DNA of 64,000 nt from an uncultured Aquimarina sp. (GCA_947503835.1 CANNFM010000002.1:62001-126000), one strand, 5' to 3'. Positions 1 through 8,687 are shown, numbered from the stretch's first letter. The notes: a model not told the origin generated them from the letters alone. Numbers and translations: made by a program.

Positions 1-28
1 AGTATATCTCAAAAACAAGATTTTACTT

Positions 29-1645
29 CTATTGTAATAAAGAGGCGATCAACTCTTCATCCGTATTTTCAGTATCCAATACAACATCTGACAAACCTAT
101 AGTTTCTAAAAATGTATTAGAAAATAAAGCAGCCATTTCTGGAGATAATAAACTATTTCGATACTCTTTCCATTCTGATGCTTTAGCTCCATACATGTAC
201 TTTACTAAGCCCGGGAAACCCCAATCAGAATTCTTACCCCAATGAATGGTAAATGGTATATCATTTTGCTGCAGCACCTGGATCATCCTACGTGAGAACT
301 CTTTTAGACTCATGAGGTTTCTGCTTTTTTTCCATAGTACACCATCAATTTCTATCATACATGTAATAGGAAACTTAGAAAAAGCCATTGTAGCCTCTGA
401 TTTTTTTATAAATCGCATCGCATATATTCCCGGTATTGGGCCTTCATTTTTTGTGAGTTCAATTAGTGCATTTAGTGCTTTTTCAGAATCCTTAGTATCT
501 ACGCCGAATGAACATGCAAAAGCCGGACCTTGATAAGGCGCATCCCAGAAGGTTTCATAAAGCGTTCCTAATGATTCTTCATTTACCTCTGGTAATATCT
601 GTTTTTGTAATTGCTTAATAAAGAAAGGTATTCTTTTAGGGAATTTTTCACTTATTTTTATCAATAAGTATATTAAATCCCGATATACAGATTTCTCTAT
701 CGTACTAAAGGGATCAGGATATGTAGAGGTATACGGTTTTTTATACATTGCCTCGACAACATATTGATTATCATCGGTATAAGGGTTAATAAAAACTTTG
801 TAGTGATATGGTCTTTTAGGTTTTCCGTTCGTATCAACTTCTCCATCAATTCTAAAATCTGAAGAGGCAAAATCCATAGTCTTTGCCAGTTTGAGTGCCG
901 TATTCTTATTTATTTTTTTTACGTAGCGTTTTAGCAAAAACCTATCTTCAGCTTCTAAAACAACACCGTGTATAAATCCAAAAGAACCAAGGCTTACCAA
1001 TGCGGCATTAAACAAGCCATCATTACGAATTACCTTTGCATTGATCTTTTGTATAAATGAGTTTGCAAGTGCAGGCTTTGTATGCCGTTCTATATATACA
1101 ATATCCTCTGGATTAGGTCCGGTTATTAAATTTATTCCTACTACATAATCCTGTACAGATCCTACATCTAGAGCAGAACCATGAACTCCCGTAGAAATAC
1201 AACCTGCAATAGTTTGACCATTACTTGCTCCAGTTGTTTTTAATGATTTTCCGTGAGCTCCAAGTGCTTGAGAGATTTCTTTTATTGTGTTTCCACATTG
1301 AAAAAAAAACAGATTGCTTTTTTCGAAAGGAGAATCTGGATGGACGTTTTCTGGAAATACAGGAAGATCAAGATTCATATGACTATTGAAGTGCATTCTG
1401 TCTTTTTGATGTGCAATACTAGACATAGACCAACGTGCACCGTACGCCCTAAATCCTTCATTATTATCTGAAGCTTCTTTGATAAGGCGTTGAATCTCTA
1501 ATGCCGCATCATTATATCTATCTATAGCCGAAGGCATATTTGCCTTTCCTTCTAACTGTGTTATTTGTAATAATTTTAAATCAAAAGGGCCATTTTTATG
1601 TAATGTATCCCAATGAGTTTTTGGATGAGAAGTGGTATTTGCCAT
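29..1645 (-). CDS. FAD-binding oxidoreductase, sugar-lactone-oxidase-like
   Basis: A 538-residue flavoprotein of the FAD_binding_4 (p-cresol methylhydroxylase/L-gulonolactone oxidase) type. The N-terminal half (about residues 40-240) carries the FAD fold, with GARWSMSS near residue 69 and AGCISTGVHGSALDVGS near residue 145, the conserved glycine/His stretch that wraps the cofactor. The C-terminus has WGFPGLVKYMYG, like aldonolactone oxidases. Members with covalent flavin have a GHS motif at the first site; here it is ARWS, so FAD is probably not His-linked. No signal peptide, so cytoplasmic. It starts 10 bases after the lipoprotein gene upstream and is likely co-transcribed. The substrate cannot be told from sequence; a sugar lactone or polyol is a guess from the family. 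Confidence 0.8.
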   Translation of the reverse strand: MANTTSHPKTHWDTLHKNGPFDLKLLQITQLEGKANMPSAIDRYNDAALEIQRLIKEASDNNEGFRAYGARWSMSSIAHQKDRMHFNSHMNLDLPVFPENVHPDSPFEKSNLFFFQCGNTIKEISQALGAHGKSLKTTGASNGQTIAGCISTGVHGSALDVGSVQDYVVGINLITGPNPEDIVYIERHTKPALANSFIQKINAKVIRNDGLFNAALVSLGSFGFIHGVVLEAEDRFLLKRYVKKINKNTALKLAKTMDFASSDFRIDGEVDTNGKPKRPYHYKVFINPYTDDNQYVVEAMYKKPYTSTYPDPFSTIEKSVYRDLIYLLIKISEKFPKRIPFFIKQLQKQILPEVNEESLGTLYETFWDAPYQGPAFACSFGVDTKDSEKALNALIELTKNEGPIPGIYAMRFIKKSEATMAFSKFPITCMIEIDGVLWKKSRNLMSLKEFSRRMIQVLQQNDIPFTIHWGKNSDWGFPGLVKYMYGAKASEWKEYRNSLLSPEMAALFSNTFLETIGLSDVVLDTENTDEELIASLLQ

Positions 1646-1655
1646 GATTTGTTTA

Positions 1656-2015
1656 TTAATTTTCAGGTTTCATGCATACATATTTGATTTTCACTTTTCG
1701 TTTACTACCGAAAGTGATTAGATATAAAAGATTTCCGCCGAAAGTATCTTTATATTCCACAGAAAATAGTTTACCGCTCTGGCAACCTAATCTCTTCACA
1801 GGAATAGTAATATCATCTATCGCAATGTTGGCTTTGATTACAGTATCTAAAACAACTACTTTTTTATCTCGATAAAAGTCATCGCGATCATTTTGATCAG
1901 GCATAGGAGCCCCATTAGTACTTATTAATCGTACAGAATAACAAGAAGTAAAAAGTAATAGCATACCAATACATAGTAGCATATTACGAAAGTGACTAGT
2001 GGTGAATGGTGTCAT
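1656..2015 (-). CDS. small lipoprotein of unknown function
   Basis: 119 residues. The first 25 form a lipoprotein signal: hydrophobic MLLCIGMLLLFTSC, with a lipobox ending at Cys25, so the mature protein is anchored in the envelope. The mature part holds DDFYRDKKVVVLDTV and a second half rich in beta-type residues (GGNLLYLITFGSKRKVKIKY). I do not recognise the family. A start at Met12 would also leave a complete signal. It lies directly upstream (10 bases) of the FAD oxidoreductase gene, the only functional context it has. Confidence 0.65.
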   Translation of the reverse strand: MTPFTTSHFRNMLLCIGMLLLFTSCYSVRLISTNGAPMPDQNDRDDFYRDKKVVVLDTVIKANIAIDDITIPVKRLGCQSGKLFSVEYKDTFGGNLLYLITFGSKRKVKIKYVCMKPEN

Positions 2016-2147
2016 AATTTATTTAAATAGAATTAGTAGAGGTAGGTATTAAACTTAAGTAATACCTACATATAAAAAATCACTAAAATGGGGAATTAAT
2101 TATGACAATTGAGGAGTATAAATTTAGGAATTATTCTTTAATAAAGA

Positions 2148-2199
2148 AAGAGGAAAATACCCCTATATAAGTATCAGTATACTGGGGTATTTTCCTCTT
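2148..2199. other. long perfect inverted repeat in intergenic region
   Basis: A 16-base stem (2148-2163 pairs with 2184-2199) encloses a 20-base loop. The arm starts AAGAGGAAAATACCCC. It sits alone in the 305-base gap between two minus-strand genes, apart from the clear terminator at 2256-2284. On the plus strand it is followed by only a short T-rich stretch, so its role as terminator is uncertain; a small RNA end or an RNA-processing hairpin are alternatives. Confidence 0.5.
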
Positions 2200-2255
2200 A
2201 TTTCATGTGATTTATTTAGTATCGAAGCAGAATACACTACGTATAGCTATAAAAA

Positions 2256-2284
2256 AAGAAAGACTGAATAGGTCAGTCTTTCTT
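2256..2284 (-). terminator. Rho-independent terminator after the 117-residue secreted protein gene
   Basis: A 12-base stem, 2256-2267 with 2273-2284, with a 5-base loop. Read on the minus strand the stem is followed by a run of seven T (plus-strand A at 2251-2257). It lies about 40 bases past the stop of the gene that ends at 2321. Confidence 0.75.
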
Positions 2285-2320
2285 AGCTAAAATAGGTAAG
2301 TTCAGGGTGTCGATTAAATC

Positions 2321-2674
2321 TTAATCTCCAGCAAGTAATACATAATTAGCAGTTACCGGAGATACACTAAATTCTTTTACATTTTTTTTATTTACCAAAT
2401 ATTTATCTGCTTCAGCAAAAGCGGTTTCTAACGCACTTAATTCAGATTTTTCTGAGACACCAATAGTTTTAGATATAATGGTCCCATTGGTATACTGAAT
2501 GGTAATTTTCCATTTTTTTAGAGAATGTAGGTTTTTATTCTGTGATGTTTTTTCTCCCTTATCTTTTTTCTTCTCTTTCTCATTCTTTTCATTCTTCAAT
2601 ATTGGTTCTGTAAGTGTAGGTGCTGCATTTCCAAAAGAGATACAAAATAAAGTGATAGCCAATAAAAGTTTCAT
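2321..2674 (-). CDS. small secreted Lys-rich protein, unknown function
   Basis: 117 residues with a cleavable-looking signal peptide (MKLLLAITLFCISFGNAA, cut likely after Ala17/18). The mature part begins with a strongly charged linker (residues 26-48, alternating Lys/Glu) and ends in a compact domain, about residues 53-117, with WKITIQYTNGTIISKTIGVSE. No family recognised. A TAnnTTTG box at 2709-2716 on the minus strand gives it its own promoter, and a terminator follows at 2256-2284, so it is a single-gene unit divergent from the HTH gene at 2787. Confidence 0.6.
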   Translation of the reverse strand: MKLLLAITLFCISFGNAAPTLTEPILKNEKNEKEKKKDKGEKTSQNKNLHSLKKWKITIQYTNGTIISKTIGVSEKSELSALETAFAEADKYLVNKKNVKEFSVSPVTANYVLLAGD

Positions 2675-2708
2675 AGTTCAATGATTTGATTAGTATGTCA
2701 CGAATATA

Positions 2709-2716
2709 CAAACATA
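2709..2716 (-). promoter_or_regulatory. putative -7 box (TAnnTTTG) of the 2321-2674 gene
   Basis: Read on the minus strand this is TATGTTTG, an exact match to the Bacteroidota primary sigma -7 consensus, 35 bases ahead of the start codon. No clear -33 TTG was found. Confidence 0.5.
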
Positions 2717-2756
2717 TTTTTAATATACAAGTATTTTTTTATTAAAAATTTATTTG

Positions 2757-2764
2757 TATATTTG
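2757..2764 (+). promoter_or_regulatory. putative -7 box (TAnnTTTG) of the HTH gene
   Basis: TATATTTG, exact consensus match, 22 bases before the ATG at 2787. It faces away from the box at 2709-2716, giving two divergent promoters in 112 bases, so the HTH protein could bind here and control both genes (inference). Confidence 0.5.
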
Positions 2765-2786
2765 ATTCCTTTTTACTTATTTCATT

Positions 2787-2996
2787 ATGGTTAACAAGAA
2801 ATTAAAACGGCTTCTTAAAAGAAGTAAAGGAGCAAAAACAGTGTATGGTATATCCAAGGCTCTAGGCGTAAGTCCGCAAGCAGGAGATTATGTGGTGAAG
2901 CGAAAAGCTTTGGTGAAAGATTTTGAACGGCTAAAGAAAATTGCCGATTATATGGGTGTAGATATTAAAGACATTATTGATTTTAAAGAGAAATAA
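2787..2996 (+). CDS. mini helix-turn-helix DNA-binding protein
   Basis: 69 residues, basic. It looks like a single XRE/Cro-type helix-turn-helix with no other domain: KTVYGISKALGVSPQ (about residues 18-32) is the HTH core, and LKKIADYMGVDIKDIIDF is the last helix pair usual in this family. Lys-rich N-terminus (KKLKRLLKRSKG). Its own TAnnTTTG promoter is just upstream and a strong terminator follows. Targets are unknown; the divergent secreted-protein gene is the nearest candidate. Confidence 0.65.
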   Translation: MVNKKLKRLLKRSKGAKTVYGISKALGVSPQAGDYVVKRKALVKDFERLKKIADYMGVDIKDIIDFKEK

Positions 2997-3031
2997 TTCT
3001 GTCTTTAGGATTCTAAGCGATCCATAACAAA

Positions 3032-3060
3032 ACAAGCCGCAATGATTCATTGCGGCTTGT
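3032..3060. terminator. terminator between convergent genes
   Basis: Perfect 14-base stem (3032-3045 with 3047-3060; inner pairs open to form the loop), core AAGCCGCAATGA, followed by TTTTT on the plus strand. It ends the HTH transcript and lies 28 bases beyond the stop of the carboxypeptidase gene that arrives from the other side. Confidence 0.8.
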
Positions 3061-3087
3061 TTTTATATAATGTATTGGGTTATCTAT

Positions 3088-6000
3088 CTATTTTTTTACA
3101 AATCGTTTAAAAACTATAGTTTCATTATTCTCAATTTCTATGAGATACATCCCGTTAGGTAAATTGGACACATCAACCTTATTTTCTGATAGCCTATCAC
3201 TCATAACTGTTTGTCCGATATAATTTACAATTCTAAATGAAGCATTCTTGTTGTTAATTCCTTTTACAAAAAGAAAACCTTTTTCAACAGGATTTGGGTG
3301 TACCATCATCTTATCTGATATCTCTGCTTGAGTAAGATCGTTTTCTTTAAAGACAACACCTCCAATATTCACTGTATAATCTTCAACTTCACCATAGGTG
3401 AATGTCTCACAAGGATCTGGTGCACCATTATATTTCATAGATACTCTCATTCTTGTTTCCCCTTCTAAGGCTGTTGTTGGGATAGAAAAATTATAAGATT
3501 GATTAGCACTGCTCGACGTTGAGGCAGATACTACTTGCTCTGAAGCTTCAAAAGTTCCATTTTTATCGTAATCAATCCATACACCCCAAAACTCGGTATA
3601 CGATGAGTTTGCAAAACCTACACTTAATACTATAGTATTGGCACCATAATCTACTGTCGGTTTATCTAAGTTCGTATAATCACTGTATCCAGACGTAGCA
3701 GAAGACGGGTTACTAAATCCCCCTATGCTTACAAAATCAATATATTCGAAATTAATATTGTTCCCTTGAGAACTACAGTACGTTATATCTCCCTCTAGGG
3801 TTGTCCCTGTTGTTGAATTACTTGCTGGTGAGAAGTTACCGGCTGCATCTTTTGCTCTTACAGTAAATGTATATGATGTACTTGGTGTTAAGCCTGATAC
3901 TACGCTAATTAAACCATCGACTGTAGAATCAATTAATGTTGTCCCTTGGTATACATCATATCCTGTAACACCAACATTGTCTGTAGATGATTCCCAGGAT
4001 AGTGTAATACTTGTACCTGTAATATTAGAGGTTACAAGATTAGTTGGAGCCGTTGGTGCTTCTGTATCGCCACCCACAGAAGGTGAAATTTTGATATTGT
4101 CTATAGCCATATCACTTCTCCAACCACTACCGGTAGTACCTTTAAATTGTAATCTTATTACTGAGCCAGAATAACTCGAAAGGTTTACCGTTGCCTGGTT
4201 CCAAGTATTACCTAGGTCTCCACTTTCTGACCAGATAGAAGAATATGTTGATCCATCATTAGTACTAATTAAAACTTCCATGGTTCCCATGGTGGCGCCA
4301 TACATATGATACCCAAACTCTAAGGAAACACCAGAAAGAGCCGATAAATCAATGCAAGGGCTATTAAGCAGTGCAGTTTTATTAGGGCTTCCGGGTGGAT
4401 TTGCACTGGTAGATGCTTCTGTAAATAAATAAAATGAACCACTCTGTCCGGTTGAAGGTCCTGTTGTATTTGATGGTGTTCCACCAGAATCACGTGTCCA
4501 GTTTATATCATCCCCGGTAGCATTGGTCCAGGTTCCCAAACCAGATTCGAAACTTTCGGCATACGGAAAGCTATTAATCCCCGCACACAAAGGAACCTCG
4601 GTCGTTGTAAAGTTTATTGATGCACTATAAGGTGAACTTGATCCTCCTGCACAATTACCTCTAACTTGTGCTTCATAACTCGTAGTAGCAACTAAACCAG
4701 TAATATTGATTGTATTGGTATTTGAAGAAAGTGTTGTCCAATTTGTATTTCCTATTGCTCTGTAACGTACATCGTAGGTAGCCCCGGCAGTAGCTTGCCA
4801 ATTTAATGTAGCAGTTACTGCTTGAATATTTGAAGCTGATAACCCTGTTGGAGCAACTCCACCAATTGGTGTTAATTGCACATCTTTAACCACCGTAGCA
4901 TAATCTGCTATTGAAACTCCGGTTAGCGTTAATGTTTCATAACATTCTGCTTCATACAAAATATTATATGTTCCTGCTTTTACTGGTCGATAATAATCTC
5001 CTTCTGGCAGCTCTGTAGGAACCCATGATTCGTAACTTTCTTTACCAATAATAGTTACTTTGGCTTCGATAGGCTGATTAGTTACAGCATCGGTTACTAC
5101 TCCTCGAACTCCGTAATTTACCTGATTTAAAAAAGCAATAAGCGCATCCCGATTATAGTTCCAATAGTTTACTAGTTGATTAGCAGGTGGTGTTTTTGCA
5201 TTGGAAAGCTCTACAGTTACTTCTCTTCCCTTATGGTTATAAATCTGGTAGTCTTGTCTTCCTCCTTGTACTTCGTACCATGCATATCCATTAGTAATAC
5301 CATTATTTAGAGCATCAAAATATCCATTTGGACTATTGGCCTGACAAAGATCTCTATATTCTTCAGAAACATGTATAAAGTAATCCTGATCAGGATGTGC
5401 TCCAGCATAGGTATCCCATGGGTAATTAATCAGCTCAATACCGCCATGAAAATTTGCCGAGAGCACAAAATGTTTTGATTCTGCAAAAGCCATAAAAGCC
5501 AATGTTTCTGTTTGGTGTGCATTTCCATCGGGATTTGCCCCATCGTCTGGATCTGGGTAATTTCTGTTTAAATCTACATTATTTGCATTACCACGGGTGG
5601 CGTTAGCAACAGAAGTGTTATTAGCACTATTTCTAAAGGTACCGTCTGGGTTTGCAAGAGGATTGATCCATACCTCATTATTGTCTAACAAGTTTTTAAT
5701 TTCTGCATGCTTTGGGTGGCTCGTATCATTATATGCTCCTAGTATATAATCAATTAGATTAAGCATCATTGGATATCCTGCGATCTCGTCTCCATGCATT
5801 GACGAAGTATACATTACCCTTGGTTCTTGCTCATTATTATTTACATTATCGGATAATTTTACAAATAATAAAGATTTGTCTCCTTCTCCGGTAGCTCCAA
5901 TATTTTCTACTTTACATAATGAAGGATTATTAGTTGCAAACTCATTCATCATAGTTACATAATCTGCATAGGTTGGATATGCTGTAAGCGGAAAAGTGGC

Positions 6001-6336
6001 TGCTGCTTTATCAGATATATCAGAAGTCATAGTTCTATCACCCACTATATTATCTTCTTCAGCAATTGTAAAAGGAATGTTTTTTTGTAAAAAAGAGGTA
6101 AACTGATTTTTAGTAGCCATCACCTTTACCGTTTTGGTTATTTCATCATAATGAACAATGGATAATTCTTTGGTAATGGTACTTAGTTCTGATGTGTTTT
6201 GGATAACGAAACTAAAAATAGCTTCTCCTTTTATCTCAAGGTATTCATTAGCAAGCTCCTTGTTACTCTTTTGTGCAAAGAGAGTGTTGCTCATGGTACA
6301 AAATACCAAAAGCATTAATAAAATGTTTTTTTTCAT
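3088..6336 (-). CDS. secreted M14 zinc carboxypeptidase with type IX secretion tail
   Basis: 1082 residues. Signal peptide 1-22 (ends LFAQ). The peptidase domain spans about 110-405: zinc ligands His181 and Glu184 (HGDE), His297 (FHGG), catalytic Glu376 (TVELSN). Then a carboxypeptidase regulatory-like domain (GVRGVVTDAVTNQPIEAKVTI), a fibronectin type III domain, a MAM-like jelly-roll domain (about 585-755), a second fibronectin III domain, a GEVED domain ending EVEDYTVNIG, and a type A T9SS sorting domain (starts VHPNPVEKG, ends VFKRFVKK). All catalytic residues are present, so it should remove C-terminal residues from extracellular peptides at the cell surface. Monocistronic, with a terminator at its 3-prime end. 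Confidence 0.93.
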   Translation of the reverse strand: MKKNILLMLLVFCTMSNTLFAQKSNKELANEYLEIKGEAIFSFVIQNTSELSTITKELSIVHYDEITKTVKVMATKNQFTSFLQKNIPFTIAEEDNIVGDRTMTSDISDKAAATFPLTAYPTYADYVTMMNEFATNNPSLCKVENIGATGEGDKSLLFVKLSDNVNNNEQEPRVMYTSSMHGDEIAGYPMMLNLIDYILGAYNDTSHPKHAEIKNLLDNNEVWINPLANPDGTFRNSANNTSVANATRGNANNVDLNRNYPDPDDGANPDGNAHQTETLAFMAFAESKHFVLSANFHGGIELINYPWDTYAGAHPDQDYFIHVSEEYRDLCQANSPNGYFDALNNGITNGYAWYEVQGGRQDYQIYNHKGREVTVELSNAKTPPANQLVNYWNYNRDALIAFLNQVNYGVRGVVTDAVTNQPIEAKVTIIGKESYESWVPTELPEGDYYRPVKAGTYNILYEAECYETLTLTGVSIADYATVVKDVQLTPIGGVAPTGLSASNIQAVTATLNWQATAGATYDVRYRAIGNTNWTTLSSNTNTINITGLVATTSYEAQVRGNCAGGSSSPYSASINFTTTEVPLCAGINSFPYAESFESGLGTWTNATGDDINWTRDSGGTPSNTTGPSTGQSGSFYLFTEASTSANPPGSPNKTALLNSPCIDLSALSGVSLEFGYHMYGATMGTMEVLISTNDGSTYSSIWSESGDLGNTWNQATVNLSSYSGSVIRLQFKGTTGSGWRSDMAIDNIKISPSVGGDTEAPTAPTNLVTSNITGTSITLSWESSTDNVGVTGYDVYQGTTLIDSTVDGLISVVSGLTPSTSYTFTVRAKDAAGNFSPASNSTTGTTLEGDITYCSSQGNNINFEYIDFVSIGGFSNPSSATSGYSDYTNLDKPTVDYGANTIVLSVGFANSSYTEFWGVWIDYDKNGTFEASEQVVSASTSSSANQSYNFSIPTTALEGETRMRVSMKYNGAPDPCETFTYGEVEDYTVNIGGVVFKENDLTQAEISDKMMVHPNPVEKGFLFVKGINNKNASFRIVNYIGQTVMSDRLSENKVDVSNLPNGMYLIEIENNETIVFKRFVKK

Positions 6337-6485
6337 GGTTTTAAGAGTAGTTTAAATTGAGTTAATGATTTGTTTATTGTGTAATACTATGTCTAAAGAT
6401 ACTATAAATTCTATGAGAATTCAATAAAGATGTTTTTTGACTGTAAGGAGTAAAATGACTGTCCCTTAGCGGTAAAGCATAAAAA

Positions 6486-6511
6486 AACCTTCAAATAAAA
6501 ATTTGAAGGTT
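6486..6511 (-). terminator. Rho-independent terminator after the 34-codon ORF
   Basis: 11-base stem (6486-6496 with 6501-6511), loop AAAA, followed on the minus strand by seven T. It closes the transcript that holds the repeat lipoprotein and the small membrane ORF. Confidence 0.75.
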
Positions 6512-6552
6512 GTTATATACTCTATGTTCTCGTGGATTTTGTTTACCGTAAT

Positions 6553-6657
6553 TTAGGTATACACTAGTAATAAGAAACCCAAGAAGAGACAATAGATAAT
6601 TATTAGAGCCCCAGCTACAAGTATTCTGTCTTTTGAGATTTTTTTTTGTTTAAACAT
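6553..6657 (-). CDS. 34-residue single-pass membrane micro-protein (candidate)
   Basis: ATG at 6657, TAA at 6553. The product has a basic start (three Lys in residues 3-6, Lys9, Arg11) and then an unbroken hydrophobic segment, residues 12-33 (ILVAGALIIIYCLFLGFLLL), so a single N-in transmembrane helix. It lies 37 bases after the stop of the repeat lipoprotein gene and 41 bases ahead of a strong terminator, so it is inside that transcript. There is no Shine-Dalgarno, as usual for this phylum. A chance ORF is possible, but the fully formed helix and placement argue for a real gene. Confidence 0.45.
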   Translation of the reverse strand: MFKQKKISKDRILVAGALIIIYCLFLGFLLLVYT

Positions 6658-6694
6658 CTATGTTGGTTGATTTGTGTGTATTGTTCTTTGCAGT

Positions 6695-7765
6695 TCAATT
6701 TATTTCAAAAAATAATTCATTATTACCTTGATGACCGAGCATAATACTTTTATCATTAATCCCCTTTACATTCCATGTATTGTTGAGTTTGTCTAATGGT
6801 ATTTCTAGCCCAAAATCTAATGTTACATCTAACCCTCCATCTGTTCTCGTAGCTACAGACCATGTTCCATTTATTGTAATAGTAGTGGTGTTTTGTGGAT
6901 CATCTACATCATCTTCTTCTATAGTAACTGTTGCTGTTTTATCGGTATAAAAATTAAAGATATGCCCCTGAAAAATTTCAGTTTCATCATCCTGATTATC
7001 CTTATATCGTGTTATTATAAAACTTTGAGTGGTAATAACTTCTGAAAGACGTTTTATTGTAAAATCATTTTCATCACAATCATCAATAGCATTTTCAATG
7101 ATATCTTCAAGTGTACCTATATCATTTATAATCATGTTAGAATTATCTGAAAATACTACCAAAATAGGGAAACTAATATTTACAATATCATCATCCTCCA
7201 AATCTTCAACGAAGTCAAAAAATTCTTTATCGGATGCGAAGATTATAGTTTCTAGAAGTTCAGTTTCTGGATTAAAAACAGATACTGTAATAGGGTAAAC
7301 AAAATCTATACATTCTATATCCTCATCTTCACCTTCATTCTCTTCACAACTTTCAGTCAACTCTTCCCATTGGTCACTATCTTCTATAAAAATTTCAGAA
7401 AAATCACTTAAAACTATAGTTATGGGAAAAATAAATTCAATGATATCCTCATCATCTTCAAATTCACTGAATATTTGTTCTATAATTTGAAAATCTTGTT
7501 CTGTATCAATATTAGTTTCTGTACCATTTAGATCAATGGTAACAGGAAGGACGACAGTAAAACAACTAGAACCATCAAGAATGTTATCACCAGAACCATC
7601 GTTCATAGTGGTTTTGCGTATGAGTTCTACGGCTTTAGAGTTCGATTTTAGTTCTTGATTTTCGGAAACTTCAATAAAATCTTCCTTATCACTTTTACAT
7701 GAAACGAAAAGAATTGTTAGTAAAGGTACCAGAAAAAAAAGCCCTTTCTTGACCAGTGTATTCAT
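6695..7765 (-). CDS. acidic lipoprotein with four tandem 42-residue repeats
   Basis: 356 residues from the Met codon at 7765; a start at 7813 would add 16 residues ahead of the signal and is less likely. Lipoprotein signal ends LFVSC (Cys23). Residues 68-232 are four tandem repeats, each with a beta-type core of the pattern (F/L)P(I/V)T and an acidic tail of Asp/Glu, the Pro residues at 74, 114, 158 and 200. The C-terminal third (about 233-356) is a separate beta-rich domain with NGTWSVATR, lipocalin-like in feel. No enzyme motif. It is probably surface or periplasmic and calcium binding by the acidic tails is a guess. Family not recognised. Confidence 0.7.
   Translation of the reverse strand: MNTLVKKGLFFLVPLLTILFVSCKSDKEDFIEVSENQELKSNSKAVELIRKTTMNDGSGDNILDGSSCFTVVLPVTIDLNGTETNIDTEQDFQIIEQIFSEFEDDEDIIEFIFPITIVLSDFSEIFIEDSDQWEELTESCEENEGEDEDIECIDFVYPITVSVFNPETELLETIIFASDKEFFDFVEDLEDDDIVNISFPILVVFSDNSNMIINDIGTLEDIIENAIDDCDENDFTIKRLSEVITTQSFIITRYKDNQDDETEIFQGHIFNFYTDKTATVTIEEDDVDDPQNTTTITINGTWSVATRTDGGLDVTLDFGLEIPLDKLNNTWNVKGINDKSIMLGHQGNNELFFEIN
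7070..7564 (-). repeat. four degenerate tandem repeats, 40-44 codons each
   Basis: Protein-level repeats inside the lipoprotein gene; anchor prolines at residues 74, 114, 158, 200. Typical units read FIFPITIVLSDFSEI and ISFPILVVFSDNSNM, followed by an Asp/Glu run. The DNA copies have diverged, so the duplication is old. Confidence 0.7.
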
Positions 7766-7870
7766 AATCAAAAAATGTTCTGGGTGTTTTATACTATTAA
7801 AACAACTGAACATTAAAAAACCCTTTTCAAAACTTTTATAAATTCTAATTTTATGTAAAAAACCAAAATA

Positions 7871-8635
7871 TTACCTAATATGACTCCCTGCATTAACATC
7901 AATTGTAGCTCCGGTGGCATGATCCATAAGCCCACTGCACATAAGAGCAATTAAAGGTGCTAAATCCTTTGGTTGGGTAAGTTCATTAAGTGCTATTTCT
8001 TCCAGAACCTTTTCTTCTCCATGAGTTTTTATGAAATTTTCTGCCATTTGTGTACGGGTAAATCCTGGGGAAACAATGAATGATTTTATATTTTGCTTGC
8101 CAAAAGATCGCGCAACACTTCTGGCCAGTGATACCATACCACCTTTTGAAGCTGCGTAGGCAAGGTATTCTTCGGTTTCACCTCTAAAAACGGCCCTACT
8201 TCCGATAAAAATAAATTTTCCTTCTTTAGCAGTAATAAAATGATCAATGCCTAATTTGGTTAATAATCCCACAGCGTTTAAATTAATATCCATCGTTTTT
8301 TTCCAAACAGAAAACCAATCTTCGGTATTTTGCTTTACAGAATGTGGTAAGAATACGCCCGCATTGAGTAGTATAACATCTAATTTACCAAAAGAATCTA
8401 TAACATTTTCAACAAGTGCATACACTTCTTCTTCTTTAGATAAATCAGCTTTAAAAGCTTTTGAATCTGTTCCCTTATATAAAGAAACTAATTCATCGGC
8501 TGAAGTTTTATTGGTACCATAATGCACCGCTACTCTAGCTCCCATTTTCATTAAGAATCCCGCAACTTCTTTTCCTATACCATTGGAAGCACCTGTAACT
8601 AAAATAGTCTTACCTTTTAGATCAATATGTATCAT
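7871..8635 (-). CDS. short-chain dehydrogenase/reductase (FabG-like)
   Basis: 254 residues, standard length of a classical SDR. Rossmann motif TGASNGIG at residues 15-22, NAG motif (LLNAGVF), catalytic Ser in IGSRAVFRG and the YAASK catalytic Tyr/Lys pair. The C-terminus GATIDVNAGSHIR matches the FabG pattern. It uses NAD(P)H to reduce or oxidise a carbonyl/alcohol; the substrate is unknown and the real fabG of fatty-acid synthesis is usually elsewhere with fabF/acpP. It is 52 bases from the aminotransferase gene on the same strand and may share its transcript. Confidence 0.85.
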   Translation of the reverse strand: MIHIDLKGKTILVTGASNGIGKEVAGFLMKMGARVAVHYGTNKTSADELVSLYKGTDSKAFKADLSKEEEVYALVENVIDSFGKLDVILLNAGVFLPHSVKQNTEDWFSVWKKTMDINLNAVGLLTKLGIDHFITAKEGKFIFIGSRAVFRGETEEYLAYAASKGGMVSLARSVARSFGKQNIKSFIVSPGFTRTQMAENFIKTHGEEKVLEEIALNELTQPKDLAPLIALMCSGLMDHATGATIDVNAGSHIR

Positions 8636-8687
8636 TACCTTTTATACTTTAATTCATATAAAAATAAGGTAATAATCTAGTATTCTA

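Noticed and set aside
2102..2170. 22-codon ORF starting MTIEEYKFRN just before the long hairpin
   Set aside because: No promoter box, no conserved feature, and its end runs into the hairpin arm; too short to support.
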